This document shows, piece after piece, positions 7,282 through 17,177 of a stretch of 64,000 nucleotides of DNA (within the stretch, counting starts at the first letter, position 1; every line of letters begins with the position of its first letter). The translations under genes and the position numbers were made by a program. Below the pieces are notes generated by a model. It was given only the letters and a program-made list of their open reading frames with translations, did not search any database and had not been told where the DNA came from. The DNA comes from Alistipes sp. (GTDB taxonomy: Bacteria; Bacteroidota; Bacteroidia; Bacteroidales; Rikenellaceae): positions 1 through 64,000 of the forward strand of contig JAFVRN010000006.1 of the NCBI GenBank assembly GCA_017504265.1. Reading direction: 5' to 3'.

Positions 7282-9312
7282 TTACAACCAACCACCGTTA
7301 TCGTTGTTCACACGTGATATGATGGCAATCTCCTTCTCAATAAGCATACCGCCGGTTGTCTGGCCACCACCCACGAACGAGCCGCCTGCAATAACACCAA
7401 CCTTTACTATTGCACAGCCGGGCTTGGTACAAGTGAGGATCAGCTTATCACCGAAGATGGTGTCACCTGTGATGCCGAGAGCTGCACGATCAGCCTCCGA
7501 AATGGTGTAATCCTTAACCACCTTAAGACCAAGGTTACCATCACCGAGATACTTGTTGATATCGACCTCCAACTCAACACCTACTGTTGCAGGAACGCAG
7601 GTTGTACCACGCACGTTCATAATGGCACGGAAAGCGTCGATACGACCCGTACCCATCTTTCCCTTATAGGTAGAGAGATTTATCTGACCACCTGTCTCGC
7701 CGTGTACCTTAGTACCTTTCAGCTGCGAGTCCATCTCGTTTACCGAGGTAGTAAGAATCTCGCAAAGCTGTGTATTTGTAAGCTGGATACCGTTATCCAA
7801 AGCATACGAGAGAACCAATGCTGCGATACCAGATACGTGAGGACAAGCCATAGATGTTCCCTGCATATAGGCATAATCGGTACCATATGGATTACCAAAC
7901 ATATCACCAACATCTGCAGGTACTGTCGAAAGGACACAACCGGCATCCGTATACTGGCGATTGCCATTGATTGTTGTCAAGTATAGCTCACCACCAGGTG
8001 CAGATACGTTACAGCCGCTATGGTAGTCGGTGTAGTATGCTGGCAGACCATCGAATGCAAATGATGTTACCGAGATAAACTCGTTGTATGCTCCGGGATA
8101 GCTGGCAACAGATTGCGCTTGGTTACCCGCAGCAAATATAATTACATTGCCATCCATTGCTGAACAACCGGACATCGACTTGAAGTACATGAATCCCTGA
8201 TACTCGACACCGTTATAACCAGAGTACTCAGAGTCTGACTTAAACATGAACTCCTCATAGCCCCAAGAATTCTGCAATATACAAGCACCCATATCTGCAG
8301 CATACACAGCGGCCTTAGCCGAGCCATCGATACCGCTGCTCTCCTCGCCTCTGAAGATCTGGCACGACATGATACGCACACCATCACCATTACCCGAGCC
8401 ACCTGCGACACCCGACACGCCAATACCATTGTTGTTTACTGCAGCAATGGTACCTGCCACGTGCGTACCGTGACCACAATCCGTATCCGAGGCGTTCCAA
8501 GTGATATTACCATCACCGGTAAATGTGTTAATACCATAAATATCATCTACAACGCCATTGTCATCATCATCCACACCTTCATTACCGGTAAGCTCTATTT
8601 CGTTTACCCACATATTTGCGGCAAGGTCGGGATGCTCATAGTATACACCCTCATCCAAAACGGCTACGATAACATCCTTGCGACCTGTGGTATACTTCCA
8701 AGCCTCGAACGCACTGATATCGGCATTCTCCTTAGGCTCGTTAGCACCATAGACGTTTACATCGGCACGGTTGTCGTAGTGCCACTGCAAAGGCAACATA
8801 GGGTCATTGTATGGCATATCCAAGGCACGTGTCTGAACCTCAGACTCGCTAATAGGCATTGCCTGCAAACGAGGATTAACCAAACGTGTATTAAACTGAA
8901 CACGGCTAACCTCAGGCATTGCGGCATACTTGGATGCCACGCTCTCAAGATCCTGAGACTCTTCGAACGACACCTTATACCAGCGGTGAAGGCCGAAAGC
9001 CATCTTACGCTCGGTATTTACCGCCAAATTAAATACAGGCTTAATCTCCACTGCTCCAATCTCCTCAGCCAAAGCATCGAGCTCCATATTGCCCGAGCGT
9101 GTCGCAGAGCAACCATTCATCAGAGTCTCTGCAACCTCCTCATTAACATAGATAAGCAACTCGCCGGCAATTGCTGCATCAGCCGAGTTCACTAACTTCT
9201 TGGCAACTGCCATATCCACGCTGGGCGCAGGCATCTCGTCTACCGTATCCTTTACACAAGATACTGCGGCAAACATAGCCAAGGCAAACAACAGAATTTT
9301 ACCCTTATTCAT
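7282..9312 (-). CDS. subtilisin-like serine protease lipoprotein (S8), copy 2
   Basis: A 676-residue paralogue of 4567-6582 with the same design: lipobox AVSC (Cys19), prodomain-like region, junction RALDMPYNDPMLPLQWHY, catalytic Asp220 (VAVLDEGV), His284 (GHGTHVAG) and Ser487 (GTSMACPH), oxyanion Asn397, the Asp-rich loop, and a C-terminal beta-rich tail (GGSFVGGGQTTGG). The triad is complete. The start is placed at 9312 (MNKGKILLFAL); thirteen residues upstream would precede the signal peptide and lie close to the likely transcription start. It forms an operon with the lipocalin-like gene at 6790-7251. Strong similarity to copy 1 in sequence and gene order indicates a tandem two-gene duplication, since diverged. 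Confidence 0.93.
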   Translation of the reverse strand: MNKGKILLFALAMFAAVSCVKDTVDEMPAPSVDMAVAKKLVNSADAAIAGELLIYVNEEVAETLMNGCSATRSGNMELDALAEEIGAVEIKPVFNLAVNTERKMAFGLHRWYKVSFEESQDLESVASKYAAMPEVSRVQFNTRLVNPRLQAMPISESEVQTRALDMPYNDPMLPLQWHYDNRADVNVYGANEPKENADISAFEAWKYTTGRKDVIVAVLDEGVYYEHPDLAANMWVNEIELTGNEGVDDDDNGVVDDIYGINTFTGDGNITWNASDTDCGHGTHVAGTIAAVNNNGIGVSGVAGGSGNGDGVRIMSCQIFRGEESSGIDGSAKAAVYAADMGACILQNSWGYEEFMFKSDSEYSGYNGVEYQGFMYFKSMSGCSAMDGNVIIFAAGNQAQSVASYPGAYNEFISVTSFAFDGLPAYYTDYHSGCNVSAPGGELYLTTINGNRQYTDAGCVLSTVPADVGDMFGNPYGTDYAYMQGTSMACPHVSGIAALVLSYALDNGIQLTNTQLCEILTTSVNEMDSQLKGTKVHGETGGQINLSTYKGKMGTGRIDAFRAIMNVRGTTCVPATVGVELEVDINKYLGDGNLGLKVVKDYTISEADRAALGITGDTIFGDKLILTCTKPGCAIVKVGVIAGGSFVGGGQTTGGMLIEKEIAIISRVNNDNGGWL

Positions 9313-9365
9313 ATTATTAAAATTAAAAGTTTTGTCAGTCCATGTAATCACACTAACTCAAAGTG

Positions 9366-9373
9366 CAAAGTTA
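9366..9373 (-). promoter_or_regulatory. candidate -7 box of subtilase copy 2
   Basis: TAACTTTG on the minus strand, a perfect TAnnTTTG match, about 50 nt before the ATG at 9312. The -33 element is ambiguous because several TTG triplets lie 11-23 bp upstream. Confidence 0.5.
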
Positions 9374-9518
9374 ATCATTTTTCGCAAACAACACAGCAAT
9401 TGACTAATTTTTTAACATATAACCACCGATTTTCATAAATATTCGATATACATATATAAATATAAAGGAAATACGAGGTAAATAGCAGGGGTAAAACTCC
9501 GCAAAGAGAAAACAAAAA

Positions 9519-9546
9519 GGGCGACTCGGAATAGACCGAGTCGCCC
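9519..9546 (-). terminator. terminator of the first SusCD operon
   Basis: A perfect 11-bp GC-rich stem (GGGCGACTCGG and complement) with a 6-nt loop, followed on the minus strand by TTTTTG. It lies 20 bp beyond the stop of the 9567-11846 gene, a classic intrinsic terminator. Confidence 0.85.
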
Positions 9547-9566
9547 AAGCGTTAGCTAAACATCGA

Positions 9567-11846
9567 TTAGAAAGGCATAGCGAACTTACCTGTCATAACG
9601 AATGTACGCTCGAAGTCGCCGTTGTACTCAGTAGCTGAGTATGTCTTGCGAGCAACCTCCACCTTCAAGCTCTCAGATGCAACCGGCATGCTCTTAAGCT
9701 CAGCACCGCTGTAAAGCGAGCATGATGCAGGAGCTGCAACAGGAGCAATCACAGCAGCAGGAGTGAATGTATAGTAATCGCTATCGAACTCAAGGCTATT
9801 ACCATCCTCAACAGCACGGAACTTCTTAAAGTAGTTCTTAAGAGATGATGGAGCATTGTCTGTCAAGCCAAATACGATAGCCTTGGCTGCCTTATCAAAC
9901 TCTGCACTGTCAGAGCATACAAGAACCTGGTATGAACCATCCTCGTTAAGAGGAAGACCCATATTGAAGAGAGACTTATATGACTCATAACCGTATGCCA
10001 TACCATCCAACGACAATGTGGTCATATCCTCATCGTATATGCCATAGAAGCTGAATCCGGGTATATCGGCAAACTCAACAAATACTGCACCGGGCTGAAT
10101 AGAAGGAGTGATGTTGAGAGTTGTGCTGAACTCACCCTCAGTCATAGTATACTTACCAATAGCAAATTCACCTGAGTAAGCTGGCATCTGGTAATCTACG
10201 TGGTAGTACTGAGTCTCGCCATATACTGTATCAATCGCAAAGATAAAGCAGTAGTTAGTACCGGCGAGAGCACGAAGGATACGGATGTTACCATCCTCGA
10301 TACCCTCGATCCAAGCGTATACATCGTCACCATAGTTATCAACAACCTCCTCATAAGACTTAACCTTAGAGCCATCCTCGATAGCAGCGTGAACATACTC
10401 AACCGAGTCATAGTAGAAACGCATGCCTGTTACCTCCTGAGGATTAGGAATATTGAGGAGAATACCCATATAGTACTCTGCAGGATATGTCTTAGCAATC
10501 TCCTCCTTCTTCTCCTCACTTACCAAGTTCTCGAGGGCATCAACAACGAACTCAGCCTCAACCTTTGGCTTATCCTCGCCACCGCCATTACCACCAAGAC
10601 CAGGATAGTAGAAGAATGTTGTAGCAACATCACCCACAGGAGCACCCTCAGAGTAAGGAACAGCTACGATAGTGTATGTACCTGTCTCCAAAGCGATCTC
10701 AAATGTGCTATTCTCAGCATCACCCTCGTTGATATTCTCAGCTGTTCCGTCGTTGATAGAAGCAACAACAGCATCGAGATCCTCAACAGCCCCTGAAACA
10801 ACGATGAACTTGAACGACTCAACATCGGCACCAACAGTGAAGTTGATGATAGCAGATGATGTCTTGTTGTCGGCAGATACGATCATACCTGCATACTCTG
10901 CGATAAGAGTATAGTCAGTAATCTCAACACCAGGCATCATATACTGAGTCATACCCTCAGAGTTAGCCTCCCAACCTGAAAGACCACCCTCGTAAGGATA
11001 AGCCAATACGATATTGTTTTTTGGGAATGTGATGATACCATCCTTGTAGGTAATAGGAGCAGCATAGCCACCCTCCTCAGTCTCGATTACATACAAGTAC
11101 AAAGGAAGTACACCAGCATCAGTGAAGTTAGCCTTAACACCAAGATATGCAGGGTTCTCAGGCATCAACACGTTATCAGGATCGGTTACGTCGAACTCGA
11201 AGTAAACGTCCTCCTCGTCATCCCATACAAGGAATCCGGGAACACCACCCCACATGTAACCCACAACATCCATAGAGAATGGGTTTACGACGCGGATACG
11301 ATTAGGATTCTCAGCGTGCTGCTGCATAGGAACATAAGCACCATAACCTGCTGGCACGTCCTCCAAAAGCACACGGAGGAAGTCGTCGATATAGATACCC
11401 TGGCCAAGGTCATTCCATGGCTCTGGAACTCTAACCTTTATGGTAATCTCACTGTAACCATACTTCGATGCACACTCGCCAGAGATCTGCAACAAGATGT
11501 TGTAGGTAGTACCTGCAACAAGCTCCTTACCATCGAACTTGATCAACAAAGTAGCCTCTGTCTCACCCTTGGCGAAAGGAACCGTTGCTTGAACGTCAAA
11601 CAAACCGCTCTCATCGTTAGCACGGATAGTTGCAACTGCATCCTCCTCAGACTTTGAACGCATAAGAGGCAAAGTGATAGCAGTCTCAGTAGATTCAACC
11701 TGGTAGGTTGTAACTACATCATTGGGGAAGTATACACCCAGCGTTACATCAGCCTCGCCGGGAGTCCACTCAGTCTTGTTACACGCTGTAAATGCCATCG
11801 CACCAACGGCAACAAGAAGCAGATATATAAACTTAATATTTTTCAT
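9567..11846 (-). CDS. SusCD-associated surface lipoprotein, multidomain beta-sandwich
   Basis: A 759-residue predicted lipoprotein (lipobox FTAC, Cys22), third gene of a SusC-SusD operon, where surface substrate-binding or processing proteins are common. The first 120 residues after the Cys look like a Calx-beta/DUF4843-type sandwich (VTLGVYFPND, ETEATLLIKFDG, GTTYNILLQI). The middle holds a WNDLGQGIYIDDFL block often seen in such proteins, and a Gly-rich linker (GLGGNGGGEDKP) separates the C-terminal third. No catalytic motif is recognisable. It is acidic and rich in Tyr and Trp, which suits ligand binding. It starts 17 bp after susD. Substrate cannot be deduced: the operon carries no glycoside hydrolase or peptidase, though two subtilases lie immediately downstream. 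Confidence 0.78.
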   Translation of the reverse strand: MKNIKFIYLLLVAVGAMAFTACNKTEWTPGEADVTLGVYFPNDVVTTYQVESTETAITLPLMRSKSEEDAVATIRANDESGLFDVQATVPFAKGETEATLLIKFDGKELVAGTTYNILLQISGECASKYGYSEITIKVRVPEPWNDLGQGIYIDDFLRVLLEDVPAGYGAYVPMQQHAENPNRIRVVNPFSMDVVGYMWGGVPGFLVWDDEEDVYFEFDVTDPDNVLMPENPAYLGVKANFTDAGVLPLYLYVIETEEGGYAAPITYKDGIITFPKNNIVLAYPYEGGLSGWEANSEGMTQYMMPGVEITDYTLIAEYAGMIVSADNKTSSAIINFTVGADVESFKFIVVSGAVEDLDAVVASINDGTAENINEGDAENSTFEIALETGTYTIVAVPYSEGAPVGDVATTFFYYPGLGGNGGGEDKPKVEAEFVVDALENLVSEEKKEEIAKTYPAEYYMGILLNIPNPQEVTGMRFYYDSVEYVHAAIEDGSKVKSYEEVVDNYGDDVYAWIEGIEDGNIRILRALAGTNYCFIFAIDTVYGETQYYHVDYQMPAYSGEFAIGKYTMTEGEFSTTLNITPSIQPGAVFVEFADIPGFSFYGIYDEDMTTLSLDGMAYGYESYKSLFNMGLPLNEDGSYQVLVCSDSAEFDKAAKAIVFGLTDNAPSSLKNYFKKFRAVEDGNSLEFDSDYYTFTPAAVIAPVAAPASCSLYSGAELKSMPVASESLKVEVARKTYSATEYNGDFERTFVMTGKFAMPF

Positions 11847-11863
11847 ACTCTTTTTCCTTTTAA

Positions 11864-13519
11864 TTAGTTACCCTCAGTTGGCAAGACAGGATCCCAAGCC
11901 TGTGATGGGTTAGGGTTATTACACTGAATACCAAGGTTGATCTGTGTCTCACCCTGTGGGATACAATATGTCCACCAAGCAAGACGACCGTTGGTCTTGA
12001 AACGAGCATCTGGATCGAAGTTTGTACCCTGATATGCAGAATCAATAGGCATATCCAAACGCTTCATATCGTACATGACAATACCCTCACCCCAGAACTC
12101 TATACCCTTCTGGAAGATAATCTCGTCAATGAGATCCTGTGTCATACAAGCATACATTGAGTCACGAGTTGCCATGAAGTCATAGAGCTTCTGCCATGCA
12201 GTAGTAGTGTCGTAGTGTGCCATTGCCTCCATCTCGATGAAGTACATCTCCTCGCAACGCATCAAAGGAAGTGTAGAAGAACCGGCAACCATATAGTCTA
12301 CACGCTCACCCTGTGCAGGACGGAACTTGAAGAATGTATAAGGTGCAAAGCTGTCAAACTCACTCTCGGTAGTAATAAGCGTGTAAGGTGCGAACTCAGC
12401 GAAAGTAGTCTCAGGACCCTTAATGAGGTTCTTACGGAAGTCTGTGTCGCTCAAACGATCGTATGCTACAGTCGAAACACCTGGGTGTGACAATGGAGCA
12501 TAGCCATATGTAGCCTCAGGCGACATGTGAGCAGCAAACTGGTAGAGGTTATTGATGATAGTATCGGTAGACTGAACCAATGCCCACATCCAAGATGAAG
12601 CCATAGAGTTGAAGCCTGTTGTAGGGTTAGTCCACTCGTACTCCGACATGATAGCACCACCGTGAGCATCGATAGACTTACGAGCATACTCAGCAGCAAG
12701 CTTATAAGCATCTGTACCCTGTGGAAGAGCACCCGAAAGACCATCCTCGAAACCACCCAACCAAAGGTATGCACGAGCGTAAAGACCATAAACTACGGCC
12801 AATGAAGGATTTGTAGGAGATGTAGGCTTATAATCTGCCAATGCCTCCTCAGCAGCTGCCAAATCAGCGAAAATGAAGTTGAAGATCTCCTCACGAGTAG
12901 CACGTGGATTATCCTTAGCAGTATCCTCGGTGAAGTTCTCGTCTACGATAGGCACTGTAAGAGCCTGAGCCTCAATAACACCTGCCTCATAGTTAGGGTT
13001 GTTTGGAGCCTCAGCATACAATGGCTCGAACATACGAGCAAGGTCAAGATAGAACAACGCACGGTATGTCTTAGCGATACCTACGTGAGCTGCAGCGTTC
13101 TCATCCTCACCAAACATAACAATGAAATCATTACATGTCTTGATCTGAGGATAGTAGTTATACCAAACATGCGACGCCAACGCCGAGCTTGCTGAGTATC
13201 CCCAACCATAAGCACTCGCATAGAAACGGTTATAACCTGCTGGAAGACCAGTTGTCCAACCATTACATGCAATAAGCTTACAAGCGTGATCATTGTAACA
13301 ACCAACTGAATGGTAACCAAAGTCTGTGTGCTCCCAACCAGACACGTATGACAACATACCCGATGGAATACCCTTCAAGATTGGATCAATCTGTCCGCCA
13401 ACAAGCTGGCCCTCAGTGATGACACCCTCCTTAGGGAACGTCTCTCTAATACAGCCGCTAAGCGCAACAAGAGCACAAAGGCCTACGGCTGCCATCTTAA
13501 ATATCTTATTTACTTTCAT
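11864..13519 (-). CDS. SusD/RagB family nutrient-binding lipoprotein
   Basis: A 551-residue outer-membrane lipoprotein (lipobox LSGC, Cys23) that caps a SusC transporter and captures substrate. SusD features include the early NDFIVMFG segment, the TPR-like helices around KTYRALFYLDLARMFEP, and the C-terminal block LPLMRCEEMYFIEMEAMAH...EIIFQKGIEFWGEGIVMYDMKRLD, which is diagnostic. It starts 24 bp after its susC and precedes the 9567-11846 lipoprotein. The transported polymer or peptide is not identifiable from sequence. Confidence 0.94.
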   Translation of the reverse strand: MKVNKIFKMAAVGLCALVALSGCIRETFPKEGVITEGQLVGGQIDPILKGIPSGMLSYVSGWEHTDFGYHSVGCYNDHACKLIACNGWTTGLPAGYNRFYASAYGWGYSASSALASHVWYNYYPQIKTCNDFIVMFGEDENAAAHVGIAKTYRALFYLDLARMFEPLYAEAPNNPNYEAGVIEAQALTVPIVDENFTEDTAKDNPRATREEIFNFIFADLAAAEEALADYKPTSPTNPSLAVVYGLYARAYLWLGGFEDGLSGALPQGTDAYKLAAEYARKSIDAHGGAIMSEYEWTNPTTGFNSMASSWMWALVQSTDTIINNLYQFAAHMSPEATYGYAPLSHPGVSTVAYDRLSDTDFRKNLIKGPETTFAEFAPYTLITTESEFDSFAPYTFFKFRPAQGERVDYMVAGSSTLPLMRCEEMYFIEMEAMAHYDTTTAWQKLYDFMATRDSMYACMTQDLIDEIIFQKGIEFWGEGIVMYDMKRLDMPIDSAYQGTNFDPDARFKTNGRLAWWTYCIPQGETQINLGIQCNNPNPSQAWDPVLPTEGN

Positions 13520-13543
13520 AATCTTAGTTCCTTTATATTAAAA

Positions 13544-16500
13544 TTAGAATGTCAAGGTTACACCACCCGAGATAGTACGGATAGGAGAGTAGTGAGCGTT
13601 ACCGGTACCACGTGGGTCAAGACCCTTACGCTTAGACCAGTAATATACATTATCACAAGCTACGTATACACGAAGGTTAGAGATCTTGTTGTTCCACCAC
13701 TTTGCAGGGAAGGTATAACCAAGATTAACATTCGAGATATTCAAGTAGTTAGAGCTGATAAGGAATCGGTTAGATGTAGATGTAGTATACTGATCACCGA
13801 ACTGGAAACGAGGAATCTGTGAACCCTTATTGTCCTGTGACCATGCCTCCAACAAGTCTACGTGGTAGTTCTTACCAGAAGTTGCAGAGGTTGGTGATGA
13901 CATATAACCTGCATAAGCACCATCGTATACCTGACCACCAAGCTGATAGTCAAATGCTACAGAGAGGTCGAAACCATAAGCATACAAAGTAGTACCGAAA
14001 CCACCGAATACGGTTGGCAACGATGTACCGAAGAGCTTCTTAGAGTTGTTATCACTCTGAATCAAAGAGTAGTCGGTAACAGTGCTTGTCTTGCCGGTCT
14101 CAGGATCTACCTGATACCACTGTGACTCACCTCGATCCGATACACCTGCATACTCAGGAATGAAGTATGTATTCAAAGGAAGACCCTCAGCAATGAAACC
14201 GCTACCGCTTACGAAACCTGGATAGCCATCAACAGTAAGGTCCTTACGTGACTCAGGCAACTTCAACACCTTGTTCTTAACCCAAGTAACGTTTGCATTG
14301 ATAGACCAAACAACGTCACGAGTACGAACAACATCACCATTCAATACAACCTCAATACCGGTATTTGACATATCACCGATATTGTCGTAGTATGAAGAGT
14401 AACCAAGCGATGGAGTTACAGGAACTGAGAACAACATATCAGATGTCAAACGGTAGAATACATCAACACTACCGCTCAAGCGATCGCCCCACAAACCGAA
14501 CTCAACACCGGCGTTGATATTGGTGTTGGTCTCCCAAGTAATGTTAGGATTACCCTTTGCACCGAAGATAACTGAGATACCGCCGTTACCATCGTTAGTC
14601 ACTGAATATAGGTCAGTATAGCGATACATACCGATGTTATCGTTACCCTGAGAACCTACCGAAGCCTTGAGCTTCAACATATTTACAACAGGAGCGTTGA
14701 ACCACTGCTCACGGCTCATAATCCAAGCGATACCTGCCGACCAGAAGTTACCCCAACGGTGATCTGGGTGGAAACGTGAAGATGCATCACGACGGTAAGA
14801 TGCCGATGCGTAGATACGGCCATCGTACTCATACTGAGCTCGGAAGAAGTAACCCTCGTTTACATACTCACCAAATGTAGAACCTACAGAGTTCATATCG
14901 ACAACAGCACCGTTAAGCTCGAGGTTGTCAGTACTGAAGATGTTAGACTTAGCACCCGACAAAGAGTATGTACGGTAGTTGTAGGTCTCGTGACCGAGCA
15001 ACAGGTCGATATTGTGCTGATCGTTAGCACCGAAGCTCTTGTTGTAGTTCAACAACTGCTGCAAGTTGTGGTTATACACACGCTGGTGTGCCTTAGATAC
15101 AACACCACCGTTAGTTACGAACTGACCATAGTATGGGTTGCTCATGTTTGTAGAACGGGTCTCATCAATAGTAACCGAACCATTAAGAGTAAGCTTCAAG
15201 CCCGGCATGAAGATAAAGTCAGCAAAACCGTTTACAGAGAATGCATTACCCTCAGAGTTAGACTCATCCAACCAGATAAGCTGCAATGGGTTAGCCTCAG
15301 AACCTGAGAAACGTGTAAGTCCCCAAACATTACCCTTACCATTATCGTACAAGTCCCAGCCGTGCTCATCCTTCATAATGTTACCCTCGCCATCACGGAT
15401 GTATACCGGATAGATAGGAGCTGTATCGGCAGCAGCAGAGAATACGTCGGCAGTAGTACCATCACCCTCATTAGATGTTGAAGCACCATCCCAGTTGAAA
15501 CGAGTATAGCTCATGTTAGCACCCACCTTCAACCACTTCTTTGCCTGATAATCAGCACGCAAACGAGCTGTCCAACGCTGCATTGCAGAACCGTCGGTAA
15601 TACCGGTGTTATCCAAGTAACCGAACGATGCGAAGAAGTTAGACTTCTCGGTAGCACCTGCGATGCTTACGTTATACTCCTGACGGAATGATGGGTCGTA
15701 CAACTCATCCATCCAGTCGTCTGGCTGCACGGTGTAATCCTGACCGTTGTAAGTGAACTTACGACCAAGAGTTGCATTAGGGTTAAGCTTGCCGTTTGTA
15801 CCGATAAGGGTCTGACCGGCAGGCAATGTATAAACATTGTAACCCAAGCTACCTGTAGCATTTGGAGCAATAATATCATTTGCTACAATCTGGTGAGCCG
15901 AAGCTGCGTCATAACCATTGTCCATGTAGTAGTTCTTCAATGCAGCATAGTGCATCTCATAGTACTGACCTGGCTCCTTGGTATACTCATATAATTGACG
16001 CGCGCGCATATTAACACCCCACTTAGCGTCGAAGTTTACGCGAGCATCACCGGCCTTAGCACGCTTTGTAGTCACCATGATGACACCATTGGCACCACGA
16101 GCACCATAAAGTGCGTTAGATGCGGCATCCTTCAATACGGTCATCGACTCGATATCGGCCATATTAAGGTTGTTAAGGTCACCCTCGTAAGGTACACCAT
16201 CGACAACCCAAAGAGGCGAGCTACCTGCGTTGATTGAACCGATACCACGGATGGTGATAGATGGCTGCGAACCAAGCGAACCTGAACCCTGCGTAGTCTG
16301 AAGACCCGCTACCTTACCTGCAAGGGCATTGGCAACAGATGAAGACTGAGTCTTAAGCAACTCGTCTGACTTCAAGACAGCAGCAGAACCCGTAAAGGCC
16401 TCCTTCTTTGCAGTACCGAACGCCTGCACGATGACCTCTTCGATCTGCTCAGAATCTGCGAGCAGAACAACGTCGATCGTTGAGCGACCAGATACAGCAA

Positions 16501-16753
16501 CTGTCTGCGCCTGCAAACCAAGGTATGAGAATACCAGGTTGGCATCAGCAGGAGCTGCAATCTCATAATAACCGGCAACGTCGGTAGTAGTACCGCGAGA
16601 TGTTCCCTCGACTACAACCGCTGCTCCGATGACCGGCGTACCGGTCTCATCGGTCACTGTACCGGTAACACGCTGACCCTGCGCATATGCTCCGAAGCAC
16701 GCAAAAGTCAGAACCGTAATCACTGATAGTACAACTTTTCTAACCATAAGCAT
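13544..16753 (-). CDS. SusC/RagA family TonB-dependent transporter
   Basis: A 1069-residue outer-membrane transporter energised by TonB. Signal peptide to about residue 24 (GAYA|Q), then a carboxypeptidase-regulatory-like domain (VTGTVTDETGTPVIGAAVV), the segment IEEVIVQAFGTAKKEAFTGS containing the TonB-box region, the plug with the SusC signature (SITIRGIGSINAGSSPLWVVDGVPYEG), VLKDAASNALYGARGANGV, and a 22-strand-type barrel ending in an aromatic residue (GGVTLTF). Start choice between Met1 and Met3 is open. It is the first gene of the operon and has a near-perfect promoter at 16817-16848. No anti-sigma or hybrid two-component regulator is adjacent, so its inducer is not evident here. Confidence 0.95.
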   Translation of the reverse strand: MLMVRKVVLSVITVLTFACFGAYAQGQRVTGTVTDETGTPVIGAAVVVEGTSRGTTTDVAGYYEIAAPADANLVFSYLGLQAQTVAVSGRSTIDVVLLADSEQIEEVIVQAFGTAKKEAFTGSAAVLKSDELLKTQSSSVANALAGKVAGLQTTQGSGSLGSQPSITIRGIGSINAGSSPLWVVDGVPYEGDLNNLNMADIESMTVLKDAASNALYGARGANGVIMVTTKRAKAGDARVNFDAKWGVNMRARQLYEYTKEPGQYYEMHYAALKNYYMDNGYDAASAHQIVANDIIAPNATGSLGYNVYTLPAGQTLIGTNGKLNPNATLGRKFTYNGQDYTVQPDDWMDELYDPSFRQEYNVSIAGATEKSNFFASFGYLDNTGITDGSAMQRWTARLRADYQAKKWLKVGANMSYTRFNWDGASTSNEGDGTTADVFSAAADTAPIYPVYIRDGEGNIMKDEHGWDLYDNGKGNVWGLTRFSGSEANPLQLIWLDESNSEGNAFSVNGFADFIFMPGLKLTLNGSVTIDETRSTNMSNPYYGQFVTNGGVVSKAHQRVYNHNLQQLLNYNKSFGANDQHNIDLLLGHETYNYRTYSLSGAKSNIFSTDNLELNGAVVDMNSVGSTFGEYVNEGYFFRAQYEYDGRIYASASYRRDASSRFHPDHRWGNFWSAGIAWIMSREQWFNAPVVNMLKLKASVGSQGNDNIGMYRYTDLYSVTNDGNGGISVIFGAKGNPNITWETNTNINAGVEFGLWGDRLSGSVDVFYRLTSDMLFSVPVTPSLGYSSYYDNIGDMSNTGIEVVLNGDVVRTRDVVWSINANVTWVKNKVLKLPESRKDLTVDGYPGFVSGSGFIAEGLPLNTYFIPEYAGVSDRGESQWYQVDPETGKTSTVTDYSLIQSDNNSKKLFGTSLPTVFGGFGTTLYAYGFDLSVAFDYQLGGQVYDGAYAGYMSSPTSATSGKNYHVDLLEAWSQDNKGSQIPRFQFGDQYTTSTSNRFLISSNYLNISNVNLGYTFPAKWWNNKISNLRVYVACDNVYYWSKRKGLDPRGTGNAHYSPIRTISGGVTLTF

Positions 16754-16816
16754 TAGTTTTAATTAATAAAGTTTTCTATAAAAAGTTTTCTTCATTCTTC
16801 GCGTAAAGTTAATGCA

Positions 16817-16848
16817 CAAAGATAACCCAATAATTGCAATCCGCAAAA
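16817..16848 (-). promoter_or_regulatory. promoter of the first SusCD operon
   Basis: On the minus strand TTTTG, exactly 19 nt, then TATCTTTG, a full match to the Bacteroidota -33/-7 consensus. The predicted start is near 16810, giving a 5' UTR of about 55 nt. Confidence 0.75.
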
Positions 16849-17068
16849 TTTCCTTAACTTTTTTTTCGTTAGAATGTACATAATCCCCAAAATAATTGCA
16901 TAAATGGCGTAAAGCGCACACTTTTACACCACACATATGGATTTTAATGCGGGTGTTTAGTTTATAAAAAACCAAATTTCGTTGATTTCATAAGAGTAAT
17001 TGTACCTACCAATTATTCTATTTGACTTTATGAACAAAAATAATATGCAACAAAATGATAAAAAAATC
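16849..17068. other. divergent intergenic region between SusC and the Oar-like receptor
   Basis: The 424-bp gap 16754-17177 holds the two divergent promoters at its two sides. Between them the DNA is AT-rich, with no credible ORF, tRNA or strong hairpin. Confidence 0.6.
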
Positions 17069-17097
17069 TTGACAATAACAAATTTTTATTACTTTTG
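17069..17097 (+). promoter_or_regulatory. promoter of the Oar-like TonB receptor
   Basis: TTG (17069-17071), an 18-nt spacer and TACTTTTG (17090-17097), a match to TAnnTTTG. The 5' UTR would be about 75 nt. Confidence 0.58.
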
Positions 17098-17177
17098 CAC
17101 CGCACAACCGATATGAGCGATTGTGCCGAACCTATTTTCTAACCTGACACATAAATAGTGTCCCTAAATCACAACTT

